A stretch of 64,000 bases of DNA from contig JARUPY010000607.1 in assembly GCA_029817715.1 (NCBI GenBank), forward strand, positions 2,666,001-2,730,000. Reading direction: 5' to 3'. Shown one piece after another: positions 48,565-59,589 of this stretch (position 1 is the first letter of the stretch; each line of letters starts with the position of its first letter). The position numbers and the translations under genes are program-made. The stretch comes from Melastoma dodecandrum. Taxonomy: Eukaryota > Streptophyta > Magnoliopsida > Myrtales > Melastomataceae. The notes under the pieces were generated by a model. It saw nothing but the letters and a program-made list of their open reading frames with translations, had not been told where the DNA came from and did no database searches.

Positions 48565-51500
48565 ATGCCGAGAACGACGACGCTGGAGTGTCCGGGGTGC
48601 CCTCCCCTCAGAGCCCTAACCGTTGATGTCCTTGGTCTCATCAAAGGTAACTGGACGTCTCTCTTCGCGCTGCGATCCGTCTGCGGCCTTTCGGTCTCGT
48701 TGCTGGTTCGGGCGTCGCGTGTCGGGGTGTTGTGCATTGATGCTGAATGATGTTCTTGTTTTATGTGCAGTGGTTGAAGCTCGGGATAAGCCGGGGGAGG
48801 GATGTGTCCCTAAGGTCGTCGACCGGTGGGGCGACCCGGACTCTTCCCGCTGTGTACTCGCCGCTTCCATTGATGATCGCAGCTCTCGCCCGGTTCGAAA
48901 CTTAACTCGCCCTAACGATATTGTTGTTAGTTTTAGTCGGTGATATGTGATCATTCTGGATCAGATGGTATCGAGCGGCTTACACAACTTTGAGAAAATG
49001 TTTCTGATTCAAAATATACGTGCATTAGTGCTATCAACGCCATTCAAGTGGATTTGAAGTTGATTATATGATTTTTAGCCTGTTTGATTTATCTGGATGA
49101 CATGCCAGTATGTTTTCTGGGCTATTATTTGGCATTTGTTTGGTTTTTTATGTCATCCTTGTCTTTTCTGACCCTAATACTTGGTTCTTATATTTACAGT
49201 TGCTGGCAGTGGCTAGGAGTTCTGGGAAAGTATGTTACTATTACTGTAGCATTTGTTCTCCCTATTCCTTCCTACTGGCCTTTCTTCTCTTATGGGTCTG
49301 AAAATAACTGTGCCACTGCATCTCTGCTATGTGCTACAGATCGATCTTATGAATCCTCTGAACGGCCAAAGTCATGCTGAGATTTCCATTGGTGAAGATG
49401 GCAGAAAGGATGATGATCCTGTCGTTGGGTTGCATTTGTTCAGAAAAACAAGAACAGAGAAGTCAAGGTGTTATCTCCTTTCCTTGTTAATGGAGCCTTC
49501 TGAATTACAATAGGGTGGTTTGTTATTATCGATTGTGGAAAGCGACAACATAGAAGTCTTATATTATGCTGGTATATTTTTCTTCGGCTTGAGAAACATC
49601 TTCCTTGGGGTGTCCTTGTGAATTTTAGAATTTACGGGATGCTCAAGAGGACGTTTCCTTTATTTATGTCTGCATCTTCCTTCTTCTAATAGCAATTATC
49701 AGCTGAAACAGTTTTTCATTATTGCTTGATTTGGGAAATTTATGCCCTTAGCTATTAGTTGTGGCTTTTGCTTCTCTTCACATCTTAAGATCATTGTGCT
49801 TCATTGATATTTTTAGCTGATTTTGTAACATCCTATGGTTCTAACCATTTAGGTCCTACACAATTTTTACATGCACAACAAAAGGAAATGCTATCATTCA
49901 GTCCTATGAAGTTGCGGACTCTATTGAGGAAACCTCTTCATCTAATAAGTGGAATGTATGCTCAATGGGAAGTATATCATTCTGTAAGGTGGAGGCAAAT
50001 GAGGAATATGCAGTTGTCGGAGGGTGAGTGTTTCTTATGTTGCTAATAGGTAATAGCATAAAATCATCAAAGGATCTGCCAACAGCGGGACATCTTGTTT
50101 ATTCTGGTCTGCTTTGCTTGATTATTAAATGCTACTTTCAAATACTTCATCCTCATATTATTCCCTATTTCTTTTCAGCAAAGGTGTTGAAATAAGTGTA
50201 TGGAATCTGGAGAAGTGTATGAGGATTTGGAATGCAAAATCAGTGAGCTAATTTTGCCATTTTATATTCCTTGTCATGCCAACAATCTCTGCATTTTTAC
50301 GTTATATCTGCCTTTACCTAATCACCTCTTCCTATGATGCAGCCACCAAAAGACAGCCTTGGAATTTTCAGCCCAACTTGGTTTACATGCGGAACGTTCC
50401 TCTGTAAAGATGATCATCGAAAAATTGTGGCCGGCACAAATAACCATCAGGTAGGCGTTAAACTTTTCCTTGCTGCTAATTTTTTAAGGGTTGTTCGATA
50501 CTTTGGTTGTGTATATTCTTTAAGTAAATGATATAAATCATAATAACTGGTAGGCTACTGAGAGCAACTTGGTTTTTTGCATCTCATGCGTTGAGAAGTG
50601 CATTCTATAGTTTCCATGGAGATGATGACTTTAGCAGCTTAGCTCTTGGAGACTAAATCCCTTCAAATTTAAAGATGTCCGGCGATTGAATACGATGATT
50701 AAAGTAACATGTCATTCCTGTCTCATGGAAAAAATGTGTAAAATGCAGATATACTTCTTTTGGTTGCATGTGTCTACATATGATGGAAATTGTCTGTTTA
50801 GTGTCGTGAATGTGAATGTTTTGGGGCCATGAGAAAAGTGTTTAATGTGTGCTGTGAACAGGTTCGCCTCTACGACATTTCTGCTCAGAGAAGGCCAGTT
50901 ATATCATTTGATTTCAGGGAAACTCCGATTAAAGCAGTCGGGGAAGATTTGGATGGGCACACTGTCTATGTAGGAAATGGATCTGGGGACCTTGCCTCGT
51001 TTGACATGCGCACAGGTGCAAACACTTGATTATATCACGGATGGTCCATTTATCAACCCTCTTCGCTCGATGCATCCTTGACTCAACGTTAGTTTAAACT
51101 CTTTATCAGGGAAATTAGTTGGAGGCTTTACTGGCAAGTGTTCTGGGAGCATCAGATCAATTGTCAGGCACCCAAATCTGCCAGTTGTGGCATCATGTGG
51201 TGAGTAGATGATGATTTGTGTTTCTTATAACTTTAACCCATTGGGGGGTTAGTAGTGATTCTTTATTTTCATCTCGTGTATGAGAATCAAATCATTTTTT
51301 ATGCTTTCTGTTTGTTGAAAATTCTATCTCTGATGTTTCCGTCATATTGATTCTCATCGGTCACAACTGTATTTGTTGGCAGGACTAGATAGATACCTGC
51401 GGTTGTGGGATGTGAAGTCTCGGCAACTTCTATCTGCAGTATGTGCTTTTCTGAGGTTCCTTTTTGCATTGGTACCTGGCAATGATTGTGCCTGTCCCAG

Positions 51501-52240
51501 GCTTGTCTTATCTGGATTATGATGTGCATATTGATTCCAATCTCTGTCTGCTAATGACACGGGAAATTCGTGTTGATGTTGCCATGTGGTCTATCTCTTC
51601 AGATTGTCTACAATTTGACAAATGCCACATTCTTTCCTAATTAGGTTTTGTCTACTCATTCTTGGGTGCAGGTGTTCCTTAAACAACACCTTAACGGTGT
51701 TCTCTTCGATTCCAACTTTTCGTGTGAAGGTAAATCCCATTTCCTTTTGCAATTTTTCATAGCAGAACCAACTTACCTTGAAACTTCCGGACACTCATAA
51801 AACGTAGGGATGATTGCCGAGAATGTTTCGTTACATGGTCACTGAGATTCTACAAATATTGCAGAGATGATGCACTGACTGATGCATTCGAGCAACTAAA
51901 TATTCTGACATTAGTTGAAGGGCAAATAATTCTATGGTTGCTTTTCCATATATCTAGAATCAGAACACATAGAAGATTTATATGTTGTTACCGATCCCTA
52001 TTTTTGTCTAATCAGTCTACTGTATTACACTGTTGAATAGAACCTACCCAGCCCGCACCTGATCCACCAGTACAAGAAGCACATGGTACTACGGTCGTTA
52101 CCTCTAGCGACGACGACGAAGTCACCGAAACAAAGAAAAGAAAGAAGGCGCGGATAGATGAGAATGGAGACAAGAAAGGCAAGAGCAGAGACAAATCAGG
52201 CAAGTCGACACGCAAAAGGAGGGGTGTGCCGAAGGAGTGA
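48565..52240 (+). CDS. WD-repeat ribosome biogenesis protein, WDR74/NSA1-type
   Basis: Likely nucleolar factor of 60S subunit assembly (role from the family). Exons: 48565-48646, 48771-48892, 49200-49229, 49340-49467, 49853-50023, 50179-50242, 50343-50450, 50862-51015, 51110-51199, 51383-51438, 51672-51729, 52041-52240, joined in frame to 420 residues. The N-terminus is MPRTTTLECPGCPPLRALTV. Beta-propeller segments include RPLLAVARSSGKIDLMNPLNG, VEISVWNLEKCMRIW, VRLYDISAQRRPV, TVYVGNGSGDLASFDMRTG and LDRYLRLWDVKSRQLL. The tail (about 360-420) is acidic then strongly basic (KKRKKARIDENGDKKGK), a nuclear or nucleolar signal. The exon 2 donor is a weak CCG|GTTCGA, chosen because the next exon then reads LLAVARSSGK. 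It is head to head with COG3. Confidence 0.9.
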
Positions 52241-52569
52241 TCGTCCGGAGGATCGACAGTTTTGCCTGTCTTCTTTTCTTTCAAATATGGTGTTTGGTTT
52301 TTTATTTCCATGCCATGTAAAATTGATGAGATTTTATGTTGTCGAATTCTTGGGGAAGTGAGTCGAGTTTGACATGCTCAAGTTTAAACTCTGTTGAAAA
52401 AGGCTCGATTATAACATAACATAAATATTACATGCCAGATAATGCTGGTGGGCCTTACGTGATAGTAATTACTTGATGGCGAGTAGATTTCGTATAATCT
52501 TCGATCTGTAACAGCCGAACCTACATGTTAATTGTCGTCTTTTTTAGCGTTCTTTCTTTCTCTAAGTAA
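52241..52569. other. WD-repeat gene 3' region
   Basis: AT-rich; should include the 3' untranslated region of the WDR74-like gene. Nothing else is recognised. Confidence 0.5.
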
Positions 52570-53080
52570 TGGGTGCAGGCATGAACGATCATCCTCTCGA
52601 AACTGCTCATTAAGTCCGTTAGTTTTATCCAGGGCCGTCTCCGAGATCTGGTTGGAGATCATCAACAACCCAAGTTCCCGCAGGATGCATGAATCCAAGA
52701 GTTACATGATCGTAGGCATTTCTTGCCAGGGTTACAGGGATTCGCGACCGTCTACTCAATGACAAGCAATAGACGTTCTGTGGTGGCGAAAGAGATGGTG
52801 ACCACGGAGGAACTCCTCCAGTGCTCTATGGTGAATTGTTGCAACAGGAGTCCTAGGTGTTCAACTAGGGAGATGATTGGCCAGCAAGTACGATATGATT
52901 GGCCAACTAGAGAGATTGGTTTGCGAGTCCCAGGTGTTCAATCCTGTCACGAAAGAAACACTCCAACTGCCGAATGCACCTGTCCAAGCGGCATTGAGTT
53001 TCATCCATACATCACGGTCTACTTACTCCATCGATACTCAATTTTTATAAAAATAATTCTAATAAAATTAATATCATAAA
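52570..53080 (+). pseudogene. F-box-like gene remnant, copy 1
   Basis: DNA at about 52583-52660 aligns with the F-box of copy 3 (ATCCTCTC then AAACTGC, later GCCGTCT). It translates in pieces to IILSKLL and EIWLEIINNPSSRRMHESK. Further on come KEMVTTEELLQ and VNCCN, also found in copy 3. Stops (for example TAA near 52610) and shifts break it. F-box proteins recruit targets to SCF ubiquitin ligases; this one cannot be made whole. Confidence 0.7.
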
Positions 53081-53225
53081 AAATTAAAAAATTCTAATAC
53101 TTCACAAATAAAATATTAGAAGTCTTTCCAATTTCAAAGATTCCGTGATTAAGGGGACGTGTGAAGAAAAACTAATTCGACACCTGAGCTATTATTCTAA
53201 ATACTTGATTATATAATGCTTCGTC

Positions 53226-53354
53226 CACTATGTACTTTGCTGAGCTTTTCATTTTACATTAGCACCTCACAGGGATTTTAACTGTCCCGGGATGTTGCAT
53301 ATTGATTCCAATCTCTTAATCCTAATGACTCGTGATTCGTTGCCGTGTGAGCAT
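53226..53354 (+). other. Degenerate copy of WD-repeat gene intron 10
   Basis: This stretch resembles 51433-51600 (end of exon 10 and the following intron of the WDR74-like gene). Shared blocks include GCATATTGATTCCAATCTCT and CTAATGAC, in the same order and strand. It indicates a local duplication that carried part of that gene into the F-box cluster. Confidence 0.6.
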
Positions 53355-53985
53355 CTCTTATGCTCGAATATGCGGACTCTCCCATTCTGATTGAATATGG
53401 GAAAAAAATATTTGGATTTGGTTGATGTAATAAAAGTGCAACTGAATGCAGATAGAAAACATTAACATTTTAAAATTATAATATCTAGCTCAGTCATGTT
53501 GCGACCCAGAATTTGTCTTAGACACCGCAATATTTACATGGAAATTCACATTTTAGGCATCCCCATTTACCATGCAACAATAATTGTCGCCTACCTGCTA
53601 GAGGAGTCGAGACTAAAGAGTTTCTGCTTGTTGGATTTGGAGACTGCCGAACGGATGGTGAGGGGAGATTCAACCACCATGTTCGAGTTTTCTGCTTAAG
53701 ACCGAATCTCATCTATCTGAAGTGATGGCAAGCAAGTTTAGAATCAGAACTTCACCACTTTGTAGCAAAAACTGTCTTTGCCTTAACTCTCTATAATTGT
53801 TCTCATAATAATTTCGCAATGAGATCAAGTTCGTCCTAACTATCATTGAATGACTGGTCATCTGATCATAGGTATAAGGCCTAGTGGTTGGTGGATTATG
53901 CATGAAGCAACTATAATATTCTGTTTATTGTTTAGTATGCGAAATCTTTATGCTACCAAATTAAAACTGCAATGATATATATTTC

Positions 53986-54420
53986 TTGCCGAAACTGGCA
54001 GCAAAGCCGATACTTCGATATGCAGTCGTATCCAAGTTCTTGCTAGAGATCATATACGATCCCAGCTTCCGCAGGACCTTCAAATCCAAGGAGTGCATGT
54101 TCTTGGCCTTTTCTTACTGGAGTGCAAAGGAGATTGCAGAGGGTGAAGCAACTCAACAAATTGTGGTTCGATGAATTGTTGCAATGGATTGTTTTACCTC
54201 TGACAAGTACGATCCGAGTGGCCATCAACATATAACGGGGAGGAGGAGGCTTTATGCTACCTAAGGCGCTCAGAAGGTCATCTCACCACATTCAAGCTCC
54301 TTCGACATGGAAAAGGAGGAGTTCCAGTCAACTTGGTTACCTAAGCGAGTTTATTTGATGCATATTACTAAGCTCGACTGGACTAAGTGTTTGAATATAT
54401 ACTAATTTGTCGATAATCCA
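53986..54420 (+). pseudogene. F-box-like gene remnant, copy 2
   Basis: Begins inside the F-box (AKPILRYAVVSKFLLEIIYDP), followed by SFRRTFKSKECMFL, the same continuation seen in copies 1 and 3. The frame stops at 54174. A later block (54298-54470, TCCTTCGACATG then CCTAAGCGAGTTTAT) matches copy 3 at 55652-55800. The front of the F-box is missing and the frame is broken throughout. Confidence 0.72.
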
Positions 54421-54966
54421 AGCCAAAACTGGGTTCGAAGATATCGCATTCCGAAATCACCTCATCGGACTTGAGTTCTCTTCACCTATCCACCAATCAA
54501 AGTACACAATCAAGATGGACAGTGACATATCATCATGAAGGCATGTTCGATCAGTGACTTACGTTCATCCCCTAAAACCAAATCTCATCTATGGCAGTGA
54601 TGACAAGCTGGAGTTTGTTTCATCATAATAACTTAGAGAAATCATGGCAAAAATGTCTCGGCCTTGAAGTTTAACTGTGAACTCTGTACTAATCTAGTGC
54701 GAATTTCGCAAGAGTTTGCTGATCAAAGACACACGGCTATGTGGTAAGGTCAATACAGATCGTGTTAAAATAGCGAGGTACTATATAAATGTTCTTGTTC
54801 AATTTCAGTTTGTATCGAGAGTTCCTTATAATATCAAACCACAAAACACAAGTAACCCAAATCTTGTTCGCGTATATTTTCTTGCCTTTCTCATGGAGCC
54901 ACCACCATCTACACACATCAAGAAAAGGTTTGAAGCAATTTCTTGTTATCAAACCTGTGATAATGT

Positions 54967-55780
54967 ATGATCTTCCTAGGGAGGTACTCGAGACCATCCT
55001 CTCAAAACTGCCCACGATCTTGATACTGCGGTTTATGGCCGTCTACAAGTTCTGGTCGAAGATCATAATGACCTGAGCTTCCGCAGGATGATCATGGCCA
55101 AGGAGTTAATGGTTTTGGGCTGCCGTAACAAGTACGGCAAAGTGCCGACATTCTAATTGTTGACAAGAAAAGGACCTATGGTGGTGGCGAAGGAGATGGT
55201 GAGGGTTGAGGGATTAAAAGATTACATTTTGAAGAATTGTTGCAACGGGCTGTTTTACTTCGAGTTGTATGACAGCGGTCCGTGTCCAGAGCGCGGTGTT
55301 CAATCCTTCCACAGGGGAATTCCTGAAACTGCCGGAGGCGACCCAATGGCTGCCTTGAGGTGGCACCAGATCGTTAGGGTTCAACTGCTCAACCGGGATA
55401 TTCGAGCTTGTTCAGGTTTTCTTAGAGAACTAGGAGACAGGAGGGGTGGGTGCAACCACACTTAATTTTAAGACATGGTGCTGGGCGCGATGCAAAGCTC
55501 CCTTAATTTATCCACTGGGTATCGTGCCCCGACACGTCCATGCCACAGACTGGAACCTCTACTGGCATTTGGGAGACAACGACATATTTACTTCCCTGAT
55601 CAATAGGCCAAAGCAGCGGCCTTTTGGATCCTGCGGCCAAGTGATTCTCTCCTTCGACATGCAAAGTAGGAGCTCCGGACGAGTTGGTTCCCCAAGCGAG
55701 TTTATTCCATGCATATCACCGCCATCAATGAAATATATCAACATCTACGAGTTAGCTGATTACCAGAGCCAAAACTGAGT
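54967..55780 (+). pseudogene. F-box-like gene remnant, copy 3 (best kept)
   Basis: Opens with MYDLPREVLETILSKLPTIL and RFMAVYKFWSKII, a clear F-box (Leu-Pro start, central Leu-Pro, Trp near the end), then stops at TGA (55074-55076) where copies 1 and 2 continue as LSFRRM-like sequence. 55157-55465 carries KEMVRVEGLKDYILKNCCNG, then a second broken frame to about 55780. The copy order and shared blocks show a tandem family. The parent subfamily is not recognised. Confidence 0.75.
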
Positions 55781-56307
55781 TAGACGACATGGCATTCCGG
55801 GACCAGTATCGCCACAGATTTCAGTGGACTTATCTTCTTTTGGCAAGAAGAAGATGTTCACTGCATATTCACTAGAACATGAGGTAAAACAGTTATACAT
55901 GTGCGATTTTGAGGACGGTGAGCAGACAAGACTTGGCAAAGGGCCAATTCTCAGCAAAGGGACAAGTCTTGGCAAAGTTAAACTCAATCATGCCACTCAT
56001 GTTTATTGCACAAAGCCATATCTCATCCCTTTGATGCAATTATAAGCTAGTTTAGAACCTGATTTCTACTCTAAAAAGGAAAAATGTCTTGGCTATGAGC
56101 TTTGCTTGATCATTGTAAATTCTATTTGGCCAATGCTGATTTCTCCATGAGACGCAACTCGAACTAGAATAAGCATATGCAAAGAGAAGGCAGGGAACTC
56201 GTTATCATGTTGGTTTTTGTTACACAACATATTGAGTTGTTATACGCCAAAAAGAAGGTCGATATACATTGTAAAGACCGCGCTGCTTTACCATAGAATG
56301 CCAGCCT
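55781..56307. other. End of F-box cluster, RAD51 3' region
   Basis: Contains further decayed copy-3 sequence (to about 56150), with blocks that recur near 53710-53825 and 54585-54710, then the RAD51 3' untranslated region. No open gene. Confidence 0.45.
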
Positions 56308-58485
56308 TCAATCCTTAACATCAGAAACACCTTCACCGGATATTTGGAACCGAGCTTCAGCCTCTGGCAAACAAGGAGAGCTTATCACCTTACATATTCG
56401 CTCCTCTGCTCTTCCTTTCCTCAGGGCGATCCTGCACAAACCAGATCATTCCGATAAGAGATCAACTTTACGGTGTAAATTCCTTTGGCGTACGATATTT
56501 AGAGATGGATCGAGCATAAGGACAGAAATGTATGTAACCTGGTTGTTGAAGCATGTGCCATGATGTTGCCACCTATGGGCTTGATCTGGGGACCTGCAAA
56601 AAGTGCAGACCCATCCACTTGTGCAACTACTTGGTTGGTAATCACGACAGCAACTCCAAACTGCAAGAAATTAATCACACAGCGATATAGAAACCATGTA
56701 CTGTTGGAGAATTGGAAGAATTCGGAGGCCAGATACATCCGCCTTAACCATATTGCAGAACTGAAAAGAGGAAAATCATGAAAACAGAACAAGTCAGGAA
56801 TCAGTCATACCTCATCAGCTAACTTCTGAAGGCTTCTGAGAAACTTTGCGAGATGCATTTGCCTGGCTGATAATTCTCCTCTCCCAGAGAAATCAGTTCT
56901 GTACAGCGCAGTTGCACTATCTACTATCATCAGAGCAAACCTGAAGTTCAAAAGCAAAACTATCAATCAAACCTCGTGACTCACATGCCATAGTGACTCC
57001 AATGACGAGCATATCCAAGATATGACGATTATGGGCCGGTAAATTGAGAGCGAAAAATGAGAAATACCTTGTCTCAACCATCATCGATGCTGCTTCAAGC
57101 AAAAGACGTGACTGATGATCAGTATTATAAGCTCTAGCATAAGCAACGTTCTCGAGCACATCAGGACCATTGAGTCCGTACCTGAATTTCAATCCAGCCG
57201 AGCCATCAGCCAAAGTTTGTGAAAGTTATAAAAGTTTCTCAGAGAAGATGCCTCTAGTCTCAAATTTTACCGGTCTGCTATCTGCAATAGCCTTTGTGGT
57301 CTGAAAGCACCTTCAGCATCAATGTACAATGCTTTCCCTTCTCCACCCCCTTGATCCAATGGGAGCTGAAGAAGGAGAAGTAACAGTATGAGCTGAAGAA
57401 GCAGAAACAGTATGCAAGGCCTACTATATTCAACTCATCGAAAGAATGTGATAATGATAAGAACATAGAAAAGGAAACGGAAGATGAGGCTGCCTGGCAA
57501 GTAACACAGAGTGTGTGGCAGAGCTGCGTCTTTCCCGATCGAAACTCCCCATAAATCTCTGTTATGGATCCAGTCTCAATTCCCCCTGTCGGGTTCAATA
57601 GTAAAACAATCATTGATGTTAGCTTATTATAGGAATGAATATAAGCCGCATTATCAAATATCACAAAAAATAAGTAGCATCTTTTCATCTCGACACCTTG
57701 AACATCCAAATAACTACCGAGTGACAAATTGGATAAATCAATAACCTTCCAAGATTTTGTCGAGCTCTCTGGACCCAGTTGTGATCTGTATAATCTCAAG
57801 CCTCTGAGCATGCAGTTGGCTCGCACTGGTGAAGCCCAAGGGCACCAGCTTCGAGGCTGCCAAAAGCCAACGAAACTGAATAGAATCAAATGCCACAAAA
57901 AGAAATGCACCCAAAACATAGCGAACCAAAGCAAGTGCCGACGGACTCACCTGCTTCGATGATCTTATCGACCTTAGCTTCGCTGATCCCCTTGATCTGG
58001 AGCAGCTCCTTCCGAGGAGAGTACACTACCGCTTCCACGGTGCAGAGCCCAGCATCTTTCAGCTTCTTTATATCCACCGAAGCTATCCCCGACGCCTATT
58101 CAGCAATGAACGACGATATCAGCTTAACAAATCAAGAAACTGATTTGACAAACATGATAACCTTAACTTCTAATCAGAACTATCAATCAACTAGCCGATT
58201 CAACCAAACAATAAGCCATTCATCAATCCCTTATCAACCCACAAGAATCTTAACAAACCGACCAGGAAACCGAAAACCCATCTCAATATAAGAAAAAAAT
58301 CAAAATAAAACAACGACCCAACATAGGAAAAGGGATTTCTGAGGGGGGGTGAAGGGGAGGGCGAAATCAATCAACACCTGGAGCTGCTCGACGGGGAAAG
58401 GGCCGGGCTGTACTTCATCGACCTGCCGCTGATCGTTCTGGACTAGTTGCGCCCCCTTCTGATTACTCCTCTGCTGCTGCTCCAT
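56308..58485 (-). CDS. RAD51: RAD51 DNA recombinase
   Basis: Forms nucleoprotein filaments on single-stranded DNA and catalyses strand exchange in homologous recombination and meiosis. Exons in transcript order: 58485-58378, 58095-57951, 57856-57746, 57585-57494, 57365-57271, 57181-57068, 56940-56811, 56660-56539, 56431-56308. They join to 346 residues. The N-terminal helix-hairpin-helix region is about 40-85 ([29 protein letters not shown]). Walker A is GEFRSGKT (134-141) and Walker B is LMIVD (about 225-229). The L2 region has [11 protein letters not shown] and [12 protein letters not shown]. The end is [10 protein letters not shown]. Intron 4 has a GC donor (CAG|GCAGCC). A GT 15 bases further on would keep frame but add five residues in the invariant CVTCQLPLDQ stretch, so the GC site is preferred. 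An E2F-like site lies upstream. Confidence 0.96.
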
Positions 58486-59589
58486 CTCCAAAAATCCCTT
58501 CCCCCGAATCGAACGGTCGATGAACTTGCTGGGTAATGGCCAAAGATGCCCGCTTTTACTCGTCTCTTTATTCAAACGGGGAATGATGCAGGCGGGAGCC
58601 AAAAATTTGGCGGACTCTTCTCAAACCTTGTTCGATTTCCTGAGCGTCTCGAGTAAGCCTCTTATTGGGCCTCCAAGTACGGCCCACTTTATTATACACT
58701 TCCGAATTGGGCCGATATGGCCCTTCTCTTTTTCTTTAAAAACAAAAAAAAAAAAGTTGTCTCGCATTTTTATTGATAAGTGCAACGATCTCCACTGCCC
58801 TACCGAGCATACGAGATCGTCTTCCCGTTCGCGACCTTCGAAGAGCAGAAATCTCGTATTTTGCGGAGAATTCCACCGGAAAACTCCCCATCCGCGTGTA
58901 TATTGCCGGCCCATGTACGTACTATCCATCATTCATGGAAACAGCAACTCGCCAACCTCCCTGTGGAGCCACGAGCGATCTAATAATCGACTGCGTAGTA
59001 ACAGAAAGGATATCATGCTCTAAGAACTGAATGGAAAGTTCATTAATTCATCAGGCTGTAAATGAAATGTTCTCTCTTTCTGCGTTAAGCCAAGTGACGC
59101 TGCCGCAGATAATTGTAACTTACTCTGCTTCCCGGTAAACGACCGGCCTAAAATCGCTCGACCAGGATATCAAGACCGCGTGGAACCTTTTTGCAGAATT
59201 CGGTTGCTGAGGTCGTTTCTTCGTAGAACAAAGGGTCTGCTGGCCATGGTGAACAACTAAGGTTTGTTTCTTCCCCTTCACTTTTGTGATGTTTGATTAA
59301 ACACTGATGTTCAAATGGTTGTTTGCATTCGGATCAATAAATAAATTACTGATTAATTAATCAGACATTTTTCATGTTTAGAGGTTATTAAATAATCACA
59401 ACCAATGATCGTACGAATAACATTTAACTCTAAAGGAGAAAATTAGGAAAAGGTTGCAGTCATTTCTCTTCTCTATGCACAAATTTTTTTTTTTTTTTTT
59501 TCCAACCCTTTCTTTCTTTCTTTCTTTTTTTGTTTCAAGTGACAATCGATTCATCGTTTGGTTGATTAGTGGTGGAGGAGTTGTGGAGT
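58486..59589. other. RAD51 promoter and pectinesterase 3' region
   Basis: RAD51 leader and promoter on the left, the pectinesterase 3' untranslated region on the right. T-runs (59487-59501) and a short TTTC microsatellite (about 59508-59526) lie near the pectinesterase end. No further gene is supported. Confidence 0.5.
58606..58613. promoter_or_regulatory. Candidate E2F site upstream of RAD51
   Basis: TTTGGCGG fits the E2F consensus TTTSSCGS and lies about 121 bp upstream of the RAD51 start codon. S-phase genes including RAD51 are E2F targets in plants. A single 8-bp match, so modest support. Confidence 0.4.

Noticed and set aside
54716..55076. Small novel genes upstream of F-box copy 3
   Set aside because: The 84- and 95-codon frames overlap each other in different phases and only the last part (LPREVLETILSKLP) is meaningful, belonging to the F-box remnant.
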